Position numbers and translations under genes: made by a program. The notes below the pieces were generated by a model. That model was given only the letters and a program-made list of their open reading frames with translations, ran no database searches and was not told where the DNA came from. Shown here in pieces: positions 16,163 through 23,221 of a stretch of 24,324 bases of DNA. This DNA is from Proteiniphilum sp. UBA5384 (GTDB lineage: Bacteria > Bacteroidota > Bacteroidia > Bacteroidales > Dysgonomonadaceae): assembly GCF_002410825.1 (NCBI RefSeq), contig NZ_DHOS01000061.1:1-24324 (forward strand). The letters run 5' to 3'. Each line of letters opens with the position of its first letter. The stretch's first letter is position 1.

Positions 16163-17452
16163 TTATCTGTTAGCCCAACTGTCAAGCTGTTCCAGCGTCA
16201 CATTGAAGAAGCGTTTGTCCTTGTTCAGCGAACGCATTGTCGTCATCTCTTCATCGCTTAGCGTAAAGTCGAAAATAGAGATGTTTTCCTTGATATGAAC
16301 AGGATTGGTTGCGCCAGGAATGACGGAGAAACCCTCCTGTATATGCCATCGGAGTATAACCTGGGCAATACTTTTATCATGCGCATCGGCAATTTTTTTG
16401 ATCACCGGATCTGACAAAAGACCCTCATCACCATGTCCCAGAGGGTACCAACACTCAATGATGATGTCATAAGGTTTTACCCATTCACGGATGTCGTTTC
16501 GCTGCGCATAGGGGTGACATTCGATCTGCAACGCCACAGGTTTGATCTTCATGTGATCGACAATGGCATGGAAGCGTTCTTTGCTGGCGTCAAAATTACT
16601 GATTCCCAACGCACGCACCTTCCCTGATGCAACGGCCTTTTCCATCTCCTTCCAGGCATCGATGTAATCGCCAATAGGCTGATGGATATAAAGCAAGTCG
16701 ATATAATCGGTCTGAAAGCGTTCCAGAATTTTATCAATCGATTCCAATGTTATACCATCCTTATAGTCGGAAACCCATAACTTGCTGGCAATAAAAAATT
16801 CCTCACGCGGAATACCGCTTTCCTTCATGGCTTCGCCCACAGCACCCTCTACACGATAGGCGGTGGCGCAATCCACATGTCGAAAGCCATTTCTGAATGC
16901 CTCCAGACAAGCCTCCTTGGCCGCTTCGTATGAGATAGCAAAAGTGCCTATACCCAGCCGTGGCATCTCCATTCCGTTGTTCAGTTTCAGGGTTGGCACA
17001 GAGGCTTTTGGTGCTCCCGGGGTCATCAATCTTGTAAACGCTAGCGAACCTAACTTCCAGACATTGCCTTCTTTAATATATACTTCGGTTACTTCAAAGG
17101 GATTGGTCACTTCGTTCCCTCCAACCACTGCGAGCAGAGTAATCCTGTTTAAAAGAATTGCCGTATTGTCAATGATATTGACAGATACCTCGTGGATATC
17201 GGCATTCTTGTACCAGATTCCACCACTTTGAATGATGTTCAACTCCTGTTCGGTTCCCCATGAACCACCCATATGGACAAAAACGGCTTTTTCATGGAAG
17301 AGTTTAGACAATTCATCCACATTTTTGCCGGCCATCCATTCCCATTTCGCTTTTGAAAGGTTGATAATTTCATGCTCTGCTTCACCGTTTTGGGCAACGG
17401 CAAAATGTACACTGACAACAGTTAATAAAAGTCCGATTAATGTTGATCTCAT
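16163..17452 (-). CDS. Exported SnoaL-like/aldo-keto reductase fusion
   Basis: Two-domain protein. The frame is open from an ATG at 17575, which would overlap the preceding gene by 95 nt. The ATG at 17452 begins a clean Sec signal (MRSTLIGLLLTVVSVHFAVAQ) 28 nt after the previous stop, so I chose it; length 429 residues. Residues about 25-140 form an NTF2/SnoaL/DUF4440-like domain (WEWMAGKNVDELSKLF, FVHMGGSWG, VWKLGSLAFTRL). Residues about 152-429 are an aldo-keto reductase with the complete tetrad Asp194, Tyr199, Lys224 and His257, plus GISNFD and SVIPGATNP for NADPH binding. AKRs reduce carbonyls with NADPH. Finding one behind a Sec signal is unusual because the periplasm lacks free NADPH. 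It is the third gene of the operon divergent from the AraC regulator. Confidence 0.85.
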   Translation of the reverse strand: MRSTLIGLLLTVVSVHFAVAQNGEAEHEIINLSKAKWEWMAGKNVDELSKLFHEKAVFVHMGGSWGTEQELNIIQSGGIWYKNADIHEVSVNIIDNTAILLNRITLLAVVGGNEVTNPFEVTEVYIKEGNVWKLGSLAFTRLMTPGAPKASVPTLKLNNGMEMPRLGIGTFAISYEAAKEACLEAFRNGFRHVDCATAYRVEGAVGEAMKESGIPREEFFIASKLWVSDYKDGITLESIDKILERFQTDYIDLLYIHQPIGDYIDAWKEMEKAVASGKVRALGISNFDASKERFHAIVDHMKIKPVALQIECHPYAQRNDIREWVKPYDIIIECWYPLGHGDEGLLSDPVIKKIADAHDKSIAQVILRWHIQEGFSVIPGATNPVHIKENISIFDFTLSDEEMTTMRSLNKDKRFFNVTLEQLDSWANR

Positions 17453-17480
17453 AATGTGTGATTGAATTAATTTATCGTGT

Positions 17481-18548
17481 TTACAAATATCGATCAAAGA
17501 ATTCTCCGAGCTTACTGGCCGCCTTCTCCACATACTCAGGAACATAATAAGTCTGTATATGGGTTGCACCTTCAATCAGGAACAGTTCTTTATTGTCTGT
17601 TCCTGTAGCCAGTTTGAATGCACTTTCGGTCATGTAATAGGTGTCGGCCTTGCTGCCAGCCATCATCAACAGGGGCTGGTTGATCAGCGCCATGCGGTCG
17701 TTTGCATCGAAAGCCATCAGGTCGATCAGGCTAGCGGTGGTATACCGGAAGGTAGAATTGGGGTGTGCATGGGTGCGGTGGTAATAATAATGACCTTCGC
17801 GATAGAGGTCAAAAGGCATTTGATCAGCCATCTCATCGGTTGTTGCGGAATCAGCCATGTAGCGCACTTCTCCACCGGCAGCTTCCTGGGCACGAGCATC
17901 AGAAGCCTGTTTCAACCGTTCCTGAATCGTCTCCAGTTGCGAATCCCTGAATCCGTTACGTCTGACCATTCCGGAATTGAACATGCTCAGTGTTGCCACC
18001 GCTTTAAAGCGCTTGTCGGTCTGCGCTGCCGCCAGAGAATAGCCGCCGCCGCCGCAAAGACCGAGCAGTCCCAGTCGTTGGGCATCTGCACCGGCGTATT
18101 GTGTGATATAATCAGCCATGCCCCGGATGTCTTCAATCCGAAATGCGGGCTTGTCCGTATTGCGGGGTTCTCCTCCACTGGCACCCTGATACGAAGCGTC
18201 GGCCGCAATGGTGATGTAACCCGATTCCGCCAGACGCTGTGCATATAACCCGGCTACCTGTTCCTTGACTCCCCCGTTGGGGTGGGCCACCACGATCACC
18301 GGATAACTTTTCGCCGGGTTGAAATTGGCAGGGGTGTATACATTGGCTGAAATTTCGATGCCTTGCAACAGATAGTGGACCGGATGAATATTTACTTTTC
18401 CCGGCAAATTTTCTGTAATTGCATCCTGATAAACGAGACCAAAAGGATTGTCTATCTTTTGTTGTCCCATAAGAAACACGCTGGTTGTTATAAACATAGC
18501 AATTATACTATTTATTTTACTCGTTCTTTTTAATTTCATCTCTTTCAT
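17481..18548 (-). CDS. Exported dienelactone-hydrolase-like alpha/beta hydrolase with Cys nucleophile
   Basis: Alpha/beta hydrolase resembling the dienelactone hydrolase and YcjY-like group. The open frame reaches 18581, but that start overlaps the preceding gene. The ATG at 18548 lies 2 nt after the TAA of that gene and begins a short export signal (hydrophobic INSIIAMFITTSVFLMG), so I chose it; 355 residues. A nearby ATG at 18539 is possible. The nucleophile elbow is GLCGGGG with Cys165 in place of Ser. Asp302 in GSKAD and His330 in GATH complete the triad. VIVVAHPNGG marks the oxyanion region. Stop-start spacing suggests translational coupling to the upstream hydrolase. The substrate is unknown; in this gene company a lactone or ester is plausible. 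Confidence 0.85.
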   Translation of the reverse strand: MKEMKLKRTSKINSIIAMFITTSVFLMGQQKIDNPFGLVYQDAITENLPGKVNIHPVHYLLQGIEISANVYTPANFNPAKSYPVIVVAHPNGGVKEQVAGLYAQRLAESGYITIAADASYQGASGGEPRNTDKPAFRIEDIRGMADYITQYAGADAQRLGLLGLCGGGGYSLAAAQTDKRFKAVATLSMFNSGMVRRNGFRDSQLETIQERLKQASDARAQEAAGGEVRYMADSATTDEMADQMPFDLYREGHYYYHRTHAHPNSTFRYTTASLIDLMAFDANDRMALINQPLLMMAGSKADTYYMTESAFKLATGTDNKELFLIEGATHIQTYYVPEYVEKAASKLGEFFDRYL

Positions 18549-18550
18549 TT

Positions 18551-19657
18551 TTATTTGTCTAATTCTTTGCTTTTTAACCACTCCGACATCAGGTCGGCAA
18601 CTTCCACATTGTTCAAGTCTGAAAACGGGAAATGGGTATTGCCTTTGATGCCTATTTCAGGCAGATGAACGACCGTTACATCTCCGCCATACTTGTTGAC
18701 CGTAACCCGCCACAGTCGGGCCATCTCAAGGCGCACCCTCCATCCGTCCTGTCCCGGATTTGGGTTAGGCTCTTCGGGAATATTGTCACCGTAATAAATC
18801 ACAATGGGGATTTTGGTCAATTGCTTGAAATCCTCCATCGGAATGCCAAATGCTTCGAGCAACCCGCCCGCACTGGGGAGAGGTTCAGGTACTTCACCCT
18901 CAGGGAACACGAATCCGGAACCCGGTTCATAGCAAACAATCCCTTTCACGTTTCGATTCTTGATTGTGGTGAGCCAGCCCATCCCTCCTGAATGGGAATG
19001 TGTCACCAGAACAGCCTCACCAATCTTGTCAAGAAGTGCGGAAATCGCATCCACGTTGACGTTGATATCAATTGTCCCGATATTTGGGGTCATGCTACGG
19101 AAATATTGTTCGAGTGCTGCGGAGTCGCTTGAGAACTGCACCCCTTCAAAATAATCGGGCCAGATGCCAATACGAAAAGTGCCAAACCAGCCCTGTTCAT
19201 CGGCGACGGGATCAATTGTCGCCGGTACGGTGCTACGGCCGGCATTTCCCCTTCGAGGCTGATCGATGACATACACGGGAAAGCGCCTCCTCAAAAAGAT
19301 ATTCTGATACCCTTCCCGCCCGTCGGGTGTCGTCTCCCAGGTTTTGGAGAACTGACCCAACCCGTGCCACATCACCAGCGGATATTCGCGTGCATCTGCC
19401 GGGACCTGGTAAAACACATACGCATGATCACCATGAAATGTCTGCCCCTCCGGAGTCTGGTGATAGGGGTCAAAGGTGCCCTGATTCTCAATGACGGTTC
19501 CTCCGACTGTGAAACTGCCCTGTTCCTCTATTTGAATCGCTTCGCTGTTTTGTTTCTCATCTTTGTTTGCACAGGATAAACCCAAAAGCAGCAGGAATAA
19601 TGCAGATACAACAAGTGTTGTTTTTAGTTGATTTACTTTTGTCCAATTCGTCTTCAT
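18551..19657 (-). CDS. Lipoprotein-like alpha/beta hydrolase
   Basis: First gene of the AraC-divergent operon, 368 residues. The N-terminus is a hydrophobic signal (TTLVVSALFLLLLGLSC), with Cys29 a likely lipidation site, although GLSC is not a perfect lipobox. The fold is alpha/beta hydrolase: PLVMWHGLGQ holds the oxyanion hole (residues 93-102), the nucleophile elbow is SHSGG with Ser223, a candidate acid is Glu245 in CYEPGSG, and His342 in GNTHFPF completes the triad. An esterase or lactonase acting at the envelope is the likely role; the substrate is not evident. The ATG at 19657 gives the full signal. The stop almost abuts the next start at 18548. Confidence 0.82.
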   Translation of the reverse strand: MKTNWTKVNQLKTTLVVSALFLLLLGLSCANKDEKQNSEAIQIEEQGSFTVGGTVIENQGTFDPYHQTPEGQTFHGDHAYVFYQVPADAREYPLVMWHGLGQFSKTWETTPDGREGYQNIFLRRRFPVYVIDQPRRGNAGRSTVPATIDPVADEQGWFGTFRIGIWPDYFEGVQFSSDSAALEQYFRSMTPNIGTIDINVNVDAISALLDKIGEAVLVTHSHSGGMGWLTTIKNRNVKGIVCYEPGSGFVFPEGEVPEPLPSAGGLLEAFGIPMEDFKQLTKIPIVIYYGDNIPEEPNPNPGQDGWRVRLEMARLWRVTVNKYGGDVTVVHLPEIGIKGNTHFPFSDLNNVEVADLMSEWLKSKELDK

Positions 19658-19946
19658 ATATCGCTGTTATTTTGTTACTGAATGCCGGATTATACCAACT
19701 TGTTATCGGTAGATCATTTAAGCTGACACTTCAAATCCCTTAATCTCTATTTTCTTGTTTTCATTTTGTATAAAGCATTTTCCATTGAGCAATCGGGGAA
19801 AATTGATTTTACAAAGATCTGACATCCTGTCCAACAAATTTGTATACAGATTACGGTTTAACCTACCATTTTTACTGATTAATCCTGTAAGATAGCAATT
19901 TAAATGAAGTTATCACTATTTTTGCAGGCAACATATATTGAAAGCT
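19658..19946. promoter_or_regulatory. Divergent control region between hydrolase operon and AraC regulator
   Basis: This spacer of 289 nt must hold promoters for both directions. On the plus strand the -7 box TATTTTTG is at 19917-19924. On the minus strand the best match is GATCTTTG (reading of 19812-19819), 7 of 8 to consensus. A perfect 10-bp palindrome ACAAATTTGT is at 19834-19843, and GACA/TGTC half-sites occur just before it. Either could be an AraC-family binding site, which is inference. Confidence 0.4.
19917..19924 (+). promoter_or_regulatory. Candidate -7 box for the AraC-type regulator
   Basis: TATTTTTG matches TAnnTTTG exactly and lies 22 nt before the ATG at 19947. It predicts a transcript start near 19930 and a very short leader, which favours the ATG over the upstream TTG at 19938 as the start codon. 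Confidence 0.42.
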
Positions 19947-20858
19947 ATGGAAGGAATTTACAGATTTGACACAGTTAATGCATACAACCAATTGAATAAT
20001 CATGAGACACTACATCCATTGGTGAGTGTGATTGATTTTTCAAAAGCCAATCCCAGAACATGGGGGAAAGAAAAGAAAGTGCGGATCAATTATGGTCTGT
20101 ATTGTATATTCCTGAAAAATGTAAACTGTGGTGACATCAAATATGGACGTAACTATTACGATTACCAGGAAGGAACACTTGTTTTCGTTTCACCAGGACA
20201 AGTGATGGAACTGGACAATGATGGTTTAGTTTATCAACCCAAAGGGCATGCGCTGGTATTTCATCCGGATCTGCTTCATGGTACTCAATTGGCAAAAAAT
20301 ATCAGCGACTATAATTTCTTCAGTTACAAATCAAATGAAGCGTTGCACCTGTCAGAACGTGAAAGACACATAGTACTGGATTGTTTCGCAAAAATTGAAT
20401 ATGAATTGCAACAGAGTGTGGATAAGCACAGTAAGAAACTCATCGCTTCCAATATAGAACTGTTTCTAAATTACTGTAACCGTTTTTACGACAGGCAATT
20501 TATCACAAGAGAAAATGTCAATCAGGGAATAATTGAGAAATTTGAAGAGAAGCTGAACGACTATTTCTCATCAGATAAGCCACAAAGATTAGGATTACCT
20601 TCCGTGGCCTACTTTGCAGATGCACTCCACTTGTCGGCAAATTACTTTGGAGACCTGATTAAAAAGGAGACAGGTAAATCGGCTAAAGAGTACATTCAAT
20701 TTGAAATCATCAACCTGGCAAAGAACCATATATTCAACAAGGAGAAAACAATCAGCGAGATTGCTAATGAGCTGGGGTTCAAATACCCCCAGCATTTTAC
20801 CCGGATGTTCAAGAATGAAACAGGATTGACACCGAATGATTTCAGGAATCAGAACTGA
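19947..20858 (+). CDS. AraC family transcriptional regulator
   Basis: One-component regulator of 303 residues. The N-terminal half is a cupin-like sensing domain (EGTLVFVSPGQVMELDNDG, then HALVFHPDLLHGT). The C-terminal 100 residues are the AraC double helix-turn-helix. It shows HLSANYFGDLIKKETGKSA for the first HTH, and KTISEIANELGFKYPQHFTR plus MFKNETGLTPNDFR for the second, the most conserved part of the family. A TTG at 19938 would add three residues. I prefer the ATG at 19947, preceded by GAAAG and well placed after the -7 box. It is divergent from the hydrolase/AKR/CMD operon and is its likely activator; the inducer is probably a substrate or product of those enzymes (inference). Confidence 0.93.
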   Translation: MEGIYRFDTVNAYNQLNNHETLHPLVSVIDFSKANPRTWGKEKKVRINYGLYCIFLKNVNCGDIKYGRNYYDYQEGTLVFVSPGQVMELDNDGLVYQPKGHALVFHPDLLHGTQLAKNISDYNFFSYKSNEALHLSERERHIVLDCFAKIEYELQQSVDKHSKKLIASNIELFLNYCNRFYDRQFITRENVNQGIIEKFEEKLNDYFSSDKPQRLGLPSVAYFADALHLSANYFGDLIKKETGKSAKEYIQFEIINLAKNHIFNKEKTISEIANELGFKYPQHFTRMFKNETGLTPNDFRNQN

Positions 20859-20888
20859 TATTCAACGGCAAAAATCGGGATATCTGTC

Positions 20889-21065
20889 CTATTGCTTATT
20901 TGCCGGTAAATATCCGCCTTGTGTACAGCAGGAATAAGATTTACCCAGGATCATTCCCTCCACCAGAATCTGGGCCGAGATCTCGGGATCCAGTGCGAGT
21001 TCCGGTTGTTCATTTTTCCGCGGAAGAGGATCTGTTGAATCCTGAAAGAATAGTTGCCGGTTCAT
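20889..21065 (-). CDS. Unrecognised 58-residue small protein with CC and GG near the C-terminus
   Basis: An ATG at 21065 opens a 58-codon frame ending in TAG. The product begins MNRQLFFQDSTDPLPRKNEQ, continues with an acidic helix-like stretch (ELALDPEISAQILVEGMILG) and ends SYSCCTQGGYLPANKQ. It has no signal peptide or membrane segment. Codon choice looks like the GC-richer genes of the window. I know no family for it. The adjacent Cys-Cys and the Gly-Gly seven residues before the end are notable, but a peptide-precursor role is speculation and no maturation enzyme is nearby. It converges on the AraC gene. An inverted repeat (GTTGAGG 21069-21075, CCTCAAC 21103-21109) lies just upstream of its start. 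Confidence 0.5.
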   Translation of the reverse strand: MNRQLFFQDSTDPLPRKNEQPELALDPEISAQILVEGMILGKSYSCCTQGGYLPANKQ

Positions 21066-21197
21066 GATGTTGAGGGATTGAGTTTTTGGGTTTAATGTTG
21101 TTCCTCAACCCGTTTGAAAGGACCACGAGGTGGTAACCACACAGTTTCGTGAGAAAGAGAGCATGTAGATCGATGGATGGAAGGAATAAATGAAACC
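21066..21197. other. Repeat-rich spacer at the truncated end of the nuclease fragment
   Basis: Holds the 7-bp inverted repeat GTTGAGG/CCTCAAC with a 27-nt loop, a short overlapping pair of dyads around 21122-21140 (CCAC..GTGG and GTGGT A ACCAC), and the first copy of a 15-bp direct repeat at 21182-21196. That repeat contains AGGA plus ATG AAA. In this copy the ATG is followed at once by CCT and TAG, so no gene continues from it. Confidence 0.45.
21182..21196 (+). repeat. 15-bp direct repeat, left copy
   Basis: AGGAATAAATGAAAC, identical to 23014-23028. It sits one base from the stop of the nuclease fragment. The two copies bracket the nuclease fragment and the fic gene. It reads as a Shine-Dalgarno plus start codon, so it may be a remnant of a translation start rather than an integration site. 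Confidence 0.55.
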
Positions 21198-21731
21198 TTA
21201 GCGATCAGCAAAGGGTGGCTTAGATCCATCTACCTTTGTGTATTCAATGTAAGCATCAAAAGAAGTACCGTCGTTTAGATACTTTTTTCTCGGCTTTGGT
21301 GCATATTCAATCTTTACAGCATCAATAGATTCGAGATTTGCTTGTAAAATTTCCTCGAAAACTTTCCTGCAAAAATTTTTGTCTTTATCCAACGGGATGA
21401 AAATATTAAAAGGAATATGTTCACTTCTCAACATATTAGAATAAAGAGCTTTATTATACTTTCGATATGCCCTAACAGCATCAAATACCCCAAATCCATC
21501 ATAGAAGTTTTTCCCTTTCTCGCCATCACATTTTGTGAGATAATTACCATAGGAGTCATAAGGTAATTCAAGATAATTCAATCTGAAATCAGATTGATGT
21601 TGTCGAGCACGTTTCAGAAAATCAGTAGGATCAGTTCTATCATCCTTTGGATATTGTTTTCCAACTCTAATAATTTGGGGAGACCTATAGGGAATTATAA
21701 AAAAGGCAGAAATTGTTAGCTTTAAAAGCAT
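21198..21731 (-). pseudogene. N-terminal fragment of a PGN_0703-like PD-(D/E)XK nuclease
   Basis: The 177-residue frame resembles, from memory of the family, the N-terminal part of PGN_0703-type putative restriction endonucleases (PD-(D/E)XK superfamily). The stretches are SPQIIRVGKQYPKDDRTDP, FLKRARQHQSDFRLNYLEL, LRSEHIPFNIFIPLDKDKNF and GTSFDAYIEYTKVDG. Full members would continue with a strand carrying the catalytic Glu-x-Lys (IGIEVKYTE-type). Here the frame runs into SKPPFADR and stops, so the active site is missing. An in-frame TAA directly precedes the ATG, and the first residues (MLLKLTISAFF) may also be non-native. The gene is AT-rich. It lies divergent from fic and its broken end is at the 15-bp direct repeat. 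Family identity is moderately sure; the truncation follows from it. Confidence 0.5.
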
Positions 21732-21734
21732 TTA

Positions 21735-21805
21735 ATTCTAACATTCCATGATTTTTTAGAATAACAATGGTTTTAACTCTAAGATAATTGCATTTTTTAG
21801 AATTA
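21735..21805. promoter_or_regulatory. Three TTAGAAT boxes upstream of fic
   Basis: TTAGAAT occurs at 21756-21762 and 21797-21803 (within a 12-bp repeat ATTTTTTAGAAT), and inverted as ATTCTAA at 21735-21741. Centres are 21 and 41 bp apart, close to two and four helical turns, so the sites would face the same side of the DNA. The outer pair also forms a 9-bp inverted repeat TAATTCTAA/TTAGAATTA. This is an operator-like arrangement in the divergent spacer of the nuclease fragment and fic. Confidence 0.45.
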
Positions 21806-21817
21806 GATATATCTTTG
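21787..21817 (+). promoter_or_regulatory. Promoter of the fic gene
   Basis: The -7 box TATCTTTG (21810-21817) matches TAnnTTTG exactly. A -33 element ATTG (21787-21790) is 19 nt upstream, the proper spacing with one mismatch to TTTG. Transcription should start near 21823, giving a leader of about 19 nt. Confidence 0.52.
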
Positions 21818-21837
21818 TTCCAAATATAATGGAATAA
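21815..21837. promoter_or_regulatory. Dyad overlapping the fic transcription start
   Basis: Arms TTGTTCCA (21815-21822) and TGGAATAA (21830-21837) match at 7 of 8 positions around a 7-nt centre. The dyad covers the predicted transcription start and ends 4 nt before the ATG. It is a plausible repressor site, possibly for the winged-helix end of Fic itself (inference). Confidence 0.42.
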
Positions 21838-21841
21838 CAGT

Positions 21842-22963
21842 ATGAAAAAGTTTCAATCTGGCACATTCATCAGCCAGGGAGGGTACAAGAGCTTTCAGCC
21901 AACCCTGTTGAACCGTCACTGGGTCATCGACGACATGGAAGTGATCAGTCTACTGAGCAAGGCAGACAGATTCCTAGGACGTTTGGACATGTACTCCGAG
22001 TATGTGGACATAGACCTGTTCACCCAGATGCACATTGCCAAGGAGGCTACACAATCCTCAAAAATTGAGGGAACACAGACAAAAGTTGAAGAAGCCTTTC
22101 TGTCAAAATCTGAGATCAGCGTCGAGAAGAGAGATGACTGGGAGGAGGTACAGAACTATATCACGGCCATGAAAGAAGCCGTTGAAATGCTTCATGCACT
22201 GCCATTCTCCACAAGGTTGATCAAGCAAGCCCACAAAGTACTGCTTCGGGGTGTCAGGGGCGATCAAAAACAGCCGGGCGAGTTCCGCAAAAGTCAGAAT
22301 TGGATCGGGGGAGCAACACTACATGATGCCGTCTTCATCCCACCGGTTCACTATGAGGTAGATGCGTTAATGTCGGATCTGGAGAAGTTTGCGAACAATG
22401 AGGAGGATCATCTGCCTGACCTGATCAAAATAGCTTTGATCCATTATCAGTTCGAGACCATACACCCCTTCCTGGATGGTAACGGCAGGACAGGCCGACT
22501 TCTGATCACCCTATATCTTGTCTCGAAGGATGTGCTGAAGCGACCAATCCTCTACTTGTCGGATTTTTTTGAACGCCATCGGAGCCTATATTACGACAAT
22601 CTGATGCGGGTCAGGAGTCATGGAGACATCAACCAGTGGCTGAAATATTTCCTTACGGGAGTGATCGAGACCTCCAAGAAAGGAGTACAAACGTTGGATT
22701 CGATTATTCAAATGAAAGAAACCATCGAAAATCAAATGGTTACACTGGGAAAACGAAGTACAGATGCACGGCTTGTGGTCGCTCACATGTACAAGAAACC
22801 AATCGTTTCGGCGAAAGAGTTGGTTAAAATGACCGGCAAGTCGTCACAAACAGTATATAACCTACTTGCTGACTTGGAACGATTACAGATCATCAAAGAG
22901 ATCACTGGAGCTCAGCGGTACAAACTCTATATGTTTGAGTCGTACATAAATTGTTTTAAGTAG
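21842..22963 (+). CDS. Class II Fic family protein AMP-transferase with C-terminal winged helix
   Basis: Fic-domain enzyme of 373 residues that would transfer AMP (or another phosphate-containing group) from a nucleotide to a target protein hydroxyl. A Fic_N-type helical region precedes the core. The autoinhibitory helix motif (S/T)xxxE(G/N) is present as S72-SKI-E76-G77 upstream of the core, which defines class II. The core motif HPFLDGNGRTGR (208-219) is complete, so the enzyme should be active once Glu76 is displaced. The flap region QNWIGGATLHDAVFIPP is also present. The C-terminus (about 300-373) is a winged helix (SAKELVKMTGKSSQTVYNLL). Such Fic proteins are widespread in Bacteroidota and often sit in accessory islands. 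The target is unknown. Confidence 0.93.
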   Translation: MKKFQSGTFISQGGYKSFQPTLLNRHWVIDDMEVISLLSKADRFLGRLDMYSEYVDIDLFTQMHIAKEATQSSKIEGTQTKVEEAFLSKSEISVEKRDDWEEVQNYITAMKEAVEMLHALPFSTRLIKQAHKVLLRGVRGDQKQPGEFRKSQNWIGGATLHDAVFIPPVHYEVDALMSDLEKFANNEEDHLPDLIKIALIHYQFETIHPFLDGNGRTGRLLITLYLVSKDVLKRPILYLSDFFERHRSLYYDNLMRVRSHGDINQWLKYFLTGVIETSKKGVQTLDSIIQMKETIENQMVTLGKRSTDARLVVAHMYKKPIVSAKELVKMTGKSSQTVYNLLADLERLQIIKEITGAQRYKLYMFESYINCFK

Positions 22964-23013
22964 TATCTCATGCGGGGATAAGGTCTTCTTTCAAATTAGA
23001 TAGAATGTAAAGC

Positions 23014-23028
23014 AGGAATAAATGAAAC
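23014..23028 (+). repeat. 15-bp direct repeat, right copy
   Basis: AGGAATAAATGAAAC, identical to 21182-21196. Here the AGGA and ATG lead into a short open frame starting at 23022. Confidence 0.55.
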
Positions 23029-23135
23029 GAAAGAAGATAAAAGTAGCTCAATACCTTACCAAGATGTCCGATGAGTAATGGTTTCCCGACAAATTGCATA
23101 GGGCGCTGGAAATTACCAAAATGAACCAAATTTAG
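23022..23135 (+). pseudogene. Short frame interrupted by one stop, possible decayed small gene
   Basis: The ATG at 23022, with AGGA just upstream, encodes MKRKKIKVAQYLTKMSDE and then TAA. The same frame continues with WFPDKLHRALEITKMNQI before a TAG at 23133-23135. Both halves look like plausible protein. The TAA could be one base change from GAA, giving a 37-residue product. I recognise no family. Only its composition and the start region support it. Confidence 0.22.
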
Positions 23136-23221
23136 AAAGAAAGATGCCGGCAGAAGCCGGATACAGGACTTCAAAATTGGCCCGGTAGTAATTGGTTATG
23201 AGGTATAAAATCTTGTAGTCC

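Noticed and set aside
20866..20915. Stems CGGCAAA/TTTGCCG and GGATAT/ATATCC after the AraC gene, a possible terminator.
   Set aside because: The 26-nt loop, crossed pairing and lack of a T run make a terminator doubtful; the bases also code for the end of the small ORF.
22968..23174. 68-codon minus-strand frame with hydrophobic end in the fic-brxL spacer.
   Set aside because: It overlaps repeat and hairpin sequence, lacks a start signal, and its hydrophobicity follows from A/G-rich sequence on the other strand.
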